A DNA stretch of 64,000 nucleotides from Rhodopseudomonas infernalis. Its GTDB lineage: Bacteria > Pseudomonadota > Alphaproteobacteria > Rhizobiales > Xanthobacteraceae. Positions within the stretch are counted from its first letter, which is position 1. Each line of letters opens with the position of its first letter. Shown piece by piece: positions 9,519 to 15,881 of this stretch. The position numbers were made by a program, and so were the translations under genes. The notes beneath the pieces were generated by a model. The model did no database searches and had not been told where the DNA came from. It saw nothing but the letters and a program-made list of their open reading frames with translations. The DNA is taken from the NCBI RefSeq assembly GCF_022271405.1, contig NZ_JAJNAL010000011.1, forward strand, positions 62,001 to 126,000, read 5' to 3'.

Positions 9519-10322
9519 ATGAATGCAACTGATAACGCCGTGCTGACGGCGGAGATCATCGGCCGCAGCGAGCCGGACGCCCCGACCATCGTCCTGTCGG
9601 CCGGCCTCGGCGGCGCCGGCGCGTTCTGGCAGCCGCAATTCGCCGCGCTTACCAAGCAGTTCCGCGTCGTGCTGTACGATCATCGCGGCACCGGCCGCAA
9701 TCCGGCCGCGCTGCCCGACGGCTACAGCATCGGCGACATGGCGGACGAATTGATCGCGATGCTGCGTTCGTTGCAGATCGATCGCTGTCACTTCATGGGC
9801 CACGCGCTCGGCGGTCTCGTCGGGCTCGAGCTGGCCCTGCGTGCGCCGGACATGCTCGATCGGCTGGTGCAGGTCAACGCCTGGGCGGCACCCAATCCGC
9901 ATAGCAAACGCTGCTTCGACGTGCGCCGCGACTTGCTGCGCCATGTCGGTGTCGAGGCCTATGTCCGGGCGCAGCCGATCTTCCTGTATCCACCGGCCTG
10001 GCTGGTGCAGAACGTCGACCGCGTGGCGGAAGAGGAGGCGCACGGCGTCAAGCACTTCCAGGGCGCCGACAATATCGAGCGCCGGATCGCGGCGCTGCTA
10101 CGTTTCGACGTTGCGGCCCGGCTCGGCGAGATTGGTCACCGCACGCTGGTGCTGGCCACCAAGGACGATACACTGGTGCCGTGGACCTGTTCGCAGCAGC
10201 TCGCGGCCGGCTTGCCGGATGCGCAGCTGGTGGTGATGCCGGAAGGCGGCCACGGCGTGACCGTGACGGACGCGGCTGCGTTCAACCAAATCGTCGTCGA
10301 TTTCCTAGCGTCGTCCGCCTGA
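9519..10322 (+). CDS. rutD: RutD-like aminoacrylate hydrolase
   Basis: This 267-residue protein is the closer match to E. coli RutD as I recall it, with SAGLGGAGAFW, YDHRGTGRNP, GHALGG, VNAW, QPIFLYP and AHGVKHFQG-type segments. Its nucleophile elbow reads G94-H95-A96-L97-G98, so Ala replaces the usual Ser, as in E. coli RutD. RutD speeds conversion of aminoacrylate to malonic semialdehyde. The start is 5 bases after the ATPase stop, and it is the last gene of the operon. Its 3' end overlaps the convergent gene at 10305 by 18 bases. Confidence 0.85.
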   Translation: MNATDNAVLTAEIIGRSEPDAPTIVLSAGLGGAGAFWQPQFAALTKQFRVVLYDHRGTGRNPAALPDGYSIGDMADELIAMLRSLQIDRCHFMGHALGGLVGLELALRAPDMLDRLVQVNAWAAPNPHSKRCFDVRRDLLRHVGVEAYVRAQPIFLYPPAWLVQNVDRVAEEEAHGVKHFQGADNIERRIAALLRFDVAARLGEIGHRTLVLATKDDTLVPWTCSQQLAAGLPDAQLVVMPEGGHGVTVTDAAAFNQIVVDFLASSA

Positions 10323-10937
10323 GAACATCGGCGACTCACCCGGCAGCAGGTTGGAGCGGATGTCGCTGTCGACGGCTCCATTGGGCTGGACGTAGCCGGC
10401 CGAGAACGACAGGCTGAGGTTCGAGGTCGGCCGGATCTCGACGCCGGCATGCACCGCGGTCGCCGCGGTGTTGCTGCTGGAGAAGCCAGGCGAGGTCAGC
10501 GAGGTGAAGACGTCGGGCTGATACTTCAGCTGGTCGACACCGCCGAACAGCGTCATCGGCAGGCCGCCGACCCCCTTGAAGTTGTAGCCGTACTGCGAGC
10601 CTTCCATCGCCAGCGAACCGAAATTGCCGAACGCACCGGCACCGCCGATTCCGCCCACGCCGCGCCAGTTGAGGCCGCTGCTGAAGGCACTGACCGGCGT
10701 GCTGTAGGCCCGCGCGACGAAGCCGGTGCGGAAGCCGTCCTCGTCCGGTTCGGACGCGGTGAAGCCGGGCACGTCGCCCCAGCTCAGCGGCTGCCAGCTT
10801 TCCGAGGCGCCGCCGCCGAAGCCGAACGGTCCGCCCGCCACCCAATAGCGGATCGGCGCGGACTGCGCCGACGCCGCTTGCGCGCCGAGGCAGAGCACGG
10901 CGGCGGCGAGGCTTAATCTGATCGCAGGGCGAAACAT
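10305..10937 (-). CDS. Predicted exported outer-membrane-like protein, unknown function
   Basis: This roughly 210-residue protein begins with a clear signal peptide (MFRPAIRLSLAAAVL, cut after AASA). The mature part is rich in Gly, Phe and Ser and ends with VEIRPTSNLSLSFSAGYV, which looks like amphipathic beta strands of an outer-membrane protein. In-frame ATGs at 10952 and 10949 are possible starts. A TATAAT lies on this strand at 10967-10962, very close to them, which favours the internal ATG at 10937 or a near-leaderless message. I do not recognise a specific family. It converges on, and overlaps, the RutD-like gene. Confidence 0.6.
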   Translation of the reverse strand: MFRPAIRLSLAAAVLCLGAQAASAQSAPIRYWVAGGPFGFGGGASESWQPLSWGDVPGFTASEPDEDGFRTGFVARAYSTPVSAFSSGLNWRGVGGIGGAGAFGNFGSLAMEGSQYGYNFKGVGGLPMTLFGGVDQLKYQPDVFTSLTSPGFSSSNTAATAVHAGVEIRPTSNLSLSFSAGYVQPNGAVDSDIRSNLLPGESPMFSGGRR

Positions 10938-11065
10938 CTGAGCGTCCATCATGGCCGGCAAATTATACGCGCGCGCTCAGGCCGAAACCAGCCGGTGCTG
11001 CGCATCGCCGCATCGGCGGGCCGGTTCCATCTTCGCGGAGAAGAGGGCAGGAGCGTGACCTCGCC

Positions 11066-11161
11066 CGTAGGGTGGGCAAAGCGAAGCGTGCCCACCATCA
11101 GCCTCTATAAAATGCTCAGCTTCCGCGTGGGCACGGCGCTGCGCGCCTTTGCCCACCCTAC
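11066..11161. repeat. Palindromic repeat (family B, copy 2, inverted)
   Basis: The left arm at 11066-11081 is the same 16 bases as in copy 1 at 3741, and the right arm CTTTGCCCACCCTAC lies at 11147-11161. The inner sequences match copy 1 with the halves exchanged, so this copy is in the opposite orientation. It sits just past the 3' end of the iron-permease gene and may act as a transcript end. Confidence 0.9.
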
Positions 11162-11174
11162 AGGACGAGGAAAA

Positions 11175-12962
11175 TCACTCCGCCTGATCGGAAAAACGCG
11201 TCAGCCAGATCACTGGGGGGATGCTGGCAGCGACGATGATCAGGGCGGCGAGGGCGCCTTCTTCGAAGCTGCCGCGGCTGGCGTATTGGTAGATCGAGGT
11301 CGCCAGCGTGTCGACGTTCAGCGGTCGCAGCAGCAGCGTCGCCGGCAGTTCCTTGAGGCAATCAACGAACACCAGGATGGCAGCGCCGACCAGCGCCGGC
11401 TTGAGCAGCGGCAGGTCGATCTTGGCCAGCGTCACCAGCCGCGAGGCGCCGGCAGCGCGGGCCGAGTCGTCGTAGTCGCGCGGGATGCGGTCGAAGCCGG
11501 CCTTCAACAGGCCGGTCGGCACCGCCAGAAAGCGGATCACATAGGCGGCCACGACCGCGCCTCCGGAGCTCATCAGCAACAGGCCGGGCGAAGCGAGACC
11601 GAGCGACTGTGCGGCCGTGGCGATCGCGCCGTCGAGCGCCAGCAGCGGCGCCAGCAGGCCGAGCGCCAGCACCAGGCCCGGCAGCGCGTAGCCGAGTTGC
11701 ACGACCGACGCAGCAGTGGCGGAGCTGCGGCCCGGGCGCCAGCGCGCGGCCAGGATCACGATCAGCGCCAGACCGAGCGCCAGCAGCGTCGCGATCGACG
11801 CCAGTGTCACCGTATGCAGCGCGTCGCGCCACAGCGTATCCTCGATCCGCCCCGCGAGACCGCGGCGCAGGCTCTCGCCGAGCAGATAAGCCGCGGGGAT
11901 CACGAAGCCAAGTAACACCGGGACGGCGCATGCAGCACCGGCCAGTATGGCTTTGCCGCCGCGCAGCGGTCGGCGGGCACGCAGCCGCGGATTTTCGGCG
12001 GACAGCTCGGTGCTGACGCGGCGGCGACCGAGGCGCTCGACGGCGATCAGCAGCGCCGCGAAGCCGAGCAGCACCAGCGACAGCTGCGCGGCGCCGGCGA
12101 GACTGCCGCGATTGAGCCAGGTGGTGAACACCGAGACGGTCAGCGTGCGCACGCCGAGATACTCGCTGGCGCCGATGTCGTTCAGTGTTTCCAGCGCGGC
12201 GAGCGCGACGCCGACCGCGAGCGCCGGCCGTGCCATCGGCAGCACCACGCGGCGCAGAATGGTGAAGCGCGACGCGCCGAGCGTCCGCGCCGCCTCGGTC
12301 AGATCCGCGCTCTGCGCCTGAAACACCGCGCGCGCCGACAGATACACGTAGGGATACAGCACCAGCGACAGCAGCAGCACGGCGCCGGGCAGCGAGCGGA
12401 GCTGCGGCAGCCAGCGCACCGCGTCGGTGGTCGGCATCGCCAGAGTCAGCAGGCGGTGCGCAAGGCCGAGCGGCTCGAACAGATCGACATACACATAAGC
12501 GGACAAATAAGTCGGCACCGCCAGGGGAAGCGGCAGCAACCAAAGCAGCAGCGTGCGGCCGGCGAAATCGTGCGACGACACCAGCCATGCGGCGCAGGTT
12601 CCGATCAGCAGCGTCAGCATGCCGACGCCGAGCAGCAGCGCCGCGGTGTCGCGCAGCGTCTGCGGCAGGACGTAGGCGAGAAGGTGAGGCCAGATGTCTT
12701 CGGCCGGCTGGAGCGCAGTGACCGCGAGACTGATCACCGGCGCGGCGACGATCAGCGCGGTGAGCAGGGCAATGGCCAGAGCGATGCGTTCGATGCGGGA
12801 TGAAAGACGACGAAGCGCGCGCGAGTGAGTGGGCAGAGCCGCGCCGCTTACTTCCCTCTCCCCTTGTGGGGAAGGGTGCCCGAGCGGAGCGAGGGCGGGT
12901 GAGGGGCCGCGTCGCAGCGCCTCGTCCCGCCCCCTCACCCGTCTCGAATTCGCTTCGCTCAT
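11175..12962 (-). CDS. Fe(III) ABC transporter permease (FbpB/SfuB-like, fused type)
   Basis: This protein of about 595 residues carries two tandem permease halves, each with an EAA-like loop (TLGASRFTILRRVVLP in the first, AAGASRLVTLAKIDLP in the second), giving about twelve membrane segments. That is the FbpB/SfuB/AfuB layout for ferric iron uptake. The first 37 or so residues and the ATG at 12962 lie inside an intergenic repeat. I found no ATG, GTG or TTG in frame between the repeat and the first membrane segment. It is downstream of the binding-protein gene. No ATPase gene is adjacent. Confidence 0.85.
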   Translation of the reverse strand: MSEANSRRVRGRDEALRRGPSPALAPLGHPSPQGEREVSGAALPTHSRALRRLSSRIERIALAIALLTALIVAAPVISLAVTALQPAEDIWPHLLAYVLPQTLRDTAALLLGVGMLTLLIGTCAAWLVSSHDFAGRTLLLWLLPLPLAVPTYLSAYVYVDLFEPLGLAHRLLTLAMPTTDAVRWLPQLRSLPGAVLLLSLVLYPYVYLSARAVFQAQSADLTEAARTLGASRFTILRRVVLPMARPALAVGVALAALETLNDIGASEYLGVRTLTVSVFTTWLNRGSLAGAAQLSLVLLGFAALLIAVERLGRRRVSTELSAENPRLRARRPLRGGKAILAGAACAVPVLLGFVIPAAYLLGESLRRGLAGRIEDTLWRDALHTVTLASIATLLALGLALIVILAARWRPGRSSATAASVVQLGYALPGLVLALGLLAPLLALDGAIATAAQSLGLASPGLLLMSSGGAVVAAYVIRFLAVPTGLLKAGFDRIPRDYDDSARAAGASRLVTLAKIDLPLLKPALVGAAILVFVDCLKELPATLLLRPLNVDTLATSIYQYASRGSFEEGALAALIIVAASIPPVIWLTRFSDQAE

Positions 12963-12992
12963 TCGAGCCACCCTCTCCCACGAGGGGAGAGG
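12854..12992. repeat. Intergenic repeat CCCTCTCC...GGAGAGGG (family C)
   Basis: The element opens with CCCTCTCCCCTTGTGGGGA and closes with CTCTCCCACGAGGGGAGAGGG-type sequence, and has inner CCCCTCACCCG and CGGGTGAGGGG arms. It folds into nested stems. Such elements are common in Bradyrhizobium and Rhodopseudomonas genomes (from memory). This copy overlaps the predicted start of the iron permease and appears to give it a ribosome-binding site and start codon. Confidence 0.8.
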
Positions 12993-13017
12993 GAAGAAGA
13001 GCGCATCTTCATCATCG

Positions 13018-14031
13018 TCAGTTGTCGAACCCGACCTTGTCGACCAGCGTCGAGGCGGTTTTGCGCTGGGCGGCGATCTGGGCGATCGGCAGCGGATCCG
13101 CGGTCAGCTTGCCGTAGCCGGCGATGGTCGGGTTCAGCGGCACGCCGGGGCGGATTGGGTATTCGTAGTTGGCGTCGGCGTAGATCTGCTGTGCCTTCTC
13201 GCCGACCAGCCATTCGATCAGCTTGACGCCATTGGCCTTGTTGGGCGCGTTCTTGGCGAGCAGCACGCCAGACAGATTGACGTGGGTGCCGCCGCCCTGG
13301 AAGGTCGGCAGGATCACCTTGGTGGCTTCGGCCCACGGCTTCTTATCGGGATCGTTGTTCATCATCAGCGCCCAGTAATAGGTGTTGCCGATGCCGATGT
13401 CGCATTTGCCGGCCGCAACGTCGCGCGCGGTCTCGCGGTCGCCGCCCGATGGCTTCTGCGCCAGATTGGCCTTCAGCCCGCGCAGCCATTCCTCGGCCTT
13501 CGCCTCGCCGTGCTTGGCCACGTAGGCGGCGAACAGCGCGTTGTTGTAGATGTGCTGGCCGGAGCGGATGCAGATCTTGCCCTTCCACTTCGGATCGGCG
13601 AGTTCCTCGTAAGTGATCGCGTCCTGCTTGACGCGATCCTTCGAGGCGTAGATCACCCGCGCCCGCATCGAGATGCCGGCCCAGTGCCCGTTCGGATCGC
13701 GGTAGCGCGGAGGCACGGTCTCGTCGATCACCGCGGAACCGATCGGCTGGGTAATGCCGGCCTGCACGGCCTCGTCGATCCGCCCGATATCCACCGTCAG
13801 CAGCACGTCGGCGGGGCTCTTGTCGCCCTCCGCCTTGATCCGCTGCTCGAGCCCGGAACTCGCCGAGATGACGTTGACGGCGATGCCGGTGTCCTTGGTG
13901 AAGGCGTCGAACAGCGGCTGAACCAGCTTGGACTCGCGATAGGTGTAGACGTTGACCTGCTCGGCGGCGCCCGCCGTCAGCGGCAGGAGGGTGGCGGCGA
14001 AGGCGAGGGCAGCAGCGCGGAAGCGGCTCAT
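13018..14031 (-). CDS. Fe(III) ABC transporter substrate-binding protein (FutA/FbpA-like)
   Basis: This 337-residue periplasmic protein has a signal peptide cut near residue 23 (AGAA-EQ) and then VNVYTYRE, the usual opening of FutA/AfuA/FbpA ferric-binding proteins. The paired tyrosines in NTYYWALM fit the iron-coordinating pair, and Tyr residues in YTYRE fit the N-terminal ligands. It is the first gene of a two-gene operon with the fused permease. The sequence does not show a Fur site I can defend, though iron control is usual for the family. Confidence 0.88.
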   Translation of the reverse strand: MSRFRAAALAFAATLLPLTAGAAEQVNVYTYRESKLVQPLFDAFTKDTGIAVNVISASSGLEQRIKAEGDKSPADVLLTVDIGRIDEAVQAGITQPIGSAVIDETVPPRYRDPNGHWAGISMRARVIYASKDRVKQDAITYEELADPKWKGKICIRSGQHIYNNALFAAYVAKHGEAKAEEWLRGLKANLAQKPSGGDRETARDVAAGKCDIGIGNTYYWALMMNNDPDKKPWAEATKVILPTFQGGGTHVNLSGVLLAKNAPNKANGVKLIEWLVGEKAQQIYADANYEYPIRPGVPLNPTIAGYGKLTADPLPIAQIAAQRKTASTLVDKVGFDN

Positions 14032-14184
14032 GCGACGGGCTCCTAGGGAGGTCTAACGGGACCCGTGTCAGTAGCTTAGGGGGCACACGGCCGAGCAGCG
14101 ACGGAATGTCGCGATTAGAGTGATTCCAGCTTTGGATCGAGGGAGTTGGCGGCGTGGCGACGCGATCGTCGCGGGTCGAGCCGC

Positions 14185-14388
14185 TTAAAACAGTCGCGCA
14201 TCCTCGCCGCTCTGGCAGGATGGGCACTTGCAATTGTGGAAATTGACGTCGGCCGCCAGATATTCTTCGCCGCAATGGATGCAGGCGATCCGCAGATGCG
14301 GACGCTTGTCGGTGCTGACCGTGCGGTCGACCAGATATTGTCCCAGCGCATTCTGATCGCCGACAGCGACGTGATAGTTCGCGACCAT
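14185..14388 (-). CDS. Small zinc-ribbon-like protein, unknown function
   Basis: This 67-residue protein has four cysteines in the pattern CIHC (residues 36-39) and CKCPSC (near 53-58), spaced as in a zinc ribbon. GGGGGA lies just upstream of the ATG. I do not recognise a named family. The gene is between the iron-transport genes and the DUF1858/Crp-Fnr pair. A perfect 9-base inverted repeat in the leader includes the ribosome-binding site, so its translation may be controlled. Confidence 0.65.
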   Translation of the reverse strand: MVANYHVAVGDQNALGQYLVDRTVSTDKRPHLRIACIHCGEEYLAADVNFHNCKCPSCQSGEDARLF

Positions 14389-14392
14389 AGCG

Positions 14393-14443
14393 TCCCCCGC
14401 ATCTCGCGTCTGCGAAATAGTCTAGCACACAGTCTGCGGGGGA
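14393..14443 (-). promoter_or_regulatory. Inverted repeat over the leader of the zinc-ribbon gene
   Basis: The arms are TCCCCCGCA at 14393-14401 and TGCGGGGGA at 14435-14443, a perfect 9-base match with 33 bases between. In the message of the downstream minus-strand gene, one arm contains the GGGGGA ribosome-binding site five bases before the ATG. A hairpin here could hide that site. This is seen directly; the regulatory role is inference. Confidence 0.5.
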
Positions 14444-14576
14444 AGGCAAATGCGATTATTGCTAGCGAATCGCGCCTTCCCCCGTGGAATCTCGTTAACC
14501 CAATCTTCGGCTACCGCTATCCGGATGCGGCACGCGATGCAGTTCACAGGCGGCGCCCGCGCGAATACTGCGCCTT

Positions 14577-14613
14577 TGGATTGCTTCGTCGACTTCACTT
14601 CCTCGCAATGACG
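14577..14613. repeat. Half copy of family A repeat
   Basis: TGGATTGCTTCG at 14577-14588 and CTCGCAATGACG at 14602-14613 match the right half of the element at 95-124, with a different 13-base spacer. The matching left half is missing, so this looks like a decayed or truncated copy. Confidence 0.75.
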
Positions 14614-14694
14614 CGGAGCGCGTGTAAGCGCGCATCCGTACTTCATCGGATGAGATGTTCGCGGAGGTCGAAGGGCTGCGATCCGTCCGAAACG

Positions 14695-14708
14695 TTGTTG
14701 CGGGACAA
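14695..14708 (+). promoter_or_regulatory. FNR/FixK/NnrR-type box (TTG-N8-CAA)
   Basis: TTG at 14695-14697 and CAA at 14706-14708 are separated by 8 bases, the spacing of FNR-family sites. The wider arms GTTGT and ACAAC are a perfect inverted pair. The centre lies 53 bases before the DUF1858 ATG, so a class II position (-41.5) would put the transcript start about 12 bases before that ATG. A Crp/Fnr regulator gene is the next gene. Confidence 0.6.
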
Positions 14709-14754
14709 CGATTGCGCCCGCGCGGCCACGCATTCTGGTGAGATGGAGAGGACC

Positions 14755-15006
14755 ATGCTCATTCACCGCAGCAGTGTCGTTGAAGACGTGATGCGCGATT
14801 GGCCGGCGACGATCCGGACCTTCCTGGATTTCCAACTGGCCTGCGTCGGTTGCCCGATCGCGACGTTTCACACTGTCGCGGATTCGTGCCAGGAGCACGG
14901 CATCGAGGAGGCGACCTTCGTGGCGGCGCTACGCGCTGCGGTGGTGCGCGCTGTCGATCAGGGCTGCTTGCCGTCGGGCGCCTGCTCGGCCAGCATCACG
15001 AGCTGA
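14755..15006 (+). CDS. DUF1858 domain protein (redox-disulfide type)
   Basis: This 83-residue protein matches the DUF1858 family, also called hybrid-cluster-protein-associated redox disulfide domain, with VVEDVMRDWPATIRTFLDF followed by the cysteine pair CVGCPIATFHTV. Such proteins are usually found near anaerobic or nitrogen-oxide metabolism genes; their exact role is unknown to me. GAGAGGA just before the ATG at 14755 favours this start over an ATG four codons upstream. An FNR-type box lies upstream. The last 49 bases overlap the convergent Crp/Fnr gene. Confidence 0.78.
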   Translation: MLIHRSSVVEDVMRDWPATIRTFLDFQLACVGCPIATFHTVADSCQEHGIEEATFVAALRAAVVRAVDQGCLPSGACSASITS

Positions 15007-15668
15007 TGCGGCTCGCGGAGCACGATCCTTTGCCGGCCGCTCTCGATCAGCCCGCGTTGTTCCCAGCCTGAGAGCAGGCGACTGACGGTGTGCAGCGTGG
15101 TGCCGGTCATCTGCGCGATGTCCTGTCGGCTGATCGGAAAATCGATCTGCACGCCGTTCTCGACCTTGCGGCCGCTCTGCTTGGCGAGCCGCAGCAGCGC
15201 GTGGGCGACGCGCTGCTCGACCTGCTGGGTCGACATCTCGATGACGCGCGAATGGGTTTCCTGCAGCCGGCCGCCGACGGTGCGCAGCGTGTTGGTGGCG
15301 AGCGCGGGATAGAGCTTCACCAATCGCGGCCACGCGGTGGTCGGCCAAGCCAGCACGATGCTGTCGTCGACCGCCGTTGCCGTCGCCGGATAGCGCGAGA
15401 GTCCGATCGCCATCGCCACGCCCAGCGTCTCGCCGGACGAAACGTAGCGAACCACGATCTGCTCACCGGCCGGCGTCACCTTGCTGGCGCGGACATGGCC
15501 GTGCAGCAGCACGAAGAACGAATGCGCGTCCTCGCCCTGCTCGAACACTTTGCCGTTCTTGGGAACCCGGATCGACCGCGCCTCCTGCAGGATGGCATCG
15601 AGCTCGTCGGCGCTGCAGCCGGCGAACAGCGGCAGCTTCGAAACGAGGGAGGTGTCGATCGTCGCCAT
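14958..15668 (-). CDS. Crp/Fnr-family transcriptional regulator
   Basis: This 236-residue protein has an N-terminal cyclic-nucleotide-type sensor domain (residues about 10-125) and a C-terminal helix-turn-helix with SRQDIAQMTGTTLHTVSRLL. It has only one cysteine in its N-terminal part, so it is not an oxygen-sensing 4Fe-4S FNR; it is closer in outline to the NnrR/Dnr group, which senses nitric oxide through haem. That subgroup is inference. It is convergent with the DUF1858 gene, whose promoter carries an FNR-type site it may bind. Confidence 0.88.
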   Translation of the reverse strand: MATIDTSLVSKLPLFAGCSADELDAILQEARSIRVPKNGKVFEQGEDAHSFFVLLHGHVRASKVTPAGEQIVVRYVSSGETLGVAMAIGLSRYPATATAVDDSIVLAWPTTAWPRLVKLYPALATNTLRTVGGRLQETHSRVIEMSTQQVEQRVAHALLRLAKQSGRKVENGVQIDFPISRQDIAQMTGTTLHTVSRLLSGWEQRGLIESGRQRIVLREPHQLVMLAEQAPDGKQP

Positions 15669-15881
15669 GCGATGACTCGCGGTTGGTTTGCGTCCGGCCA
15701 GCTAAATCGCGCGTGTGGGCGGAGAGCAAGAGGGAGCGCCTTTCGGCGCTCCGGCCTTCCTCGGCATGGTGCCGTTGGGGAAGCGCCCCGAGCCGTCCGG
15801 TCACGCAATTCGGATTTGCGGGCGACGCATCGGTGCCCGCGGCAGCTCATGCTGATTGTTACTTCGCTCGTGGCGTCGCGG

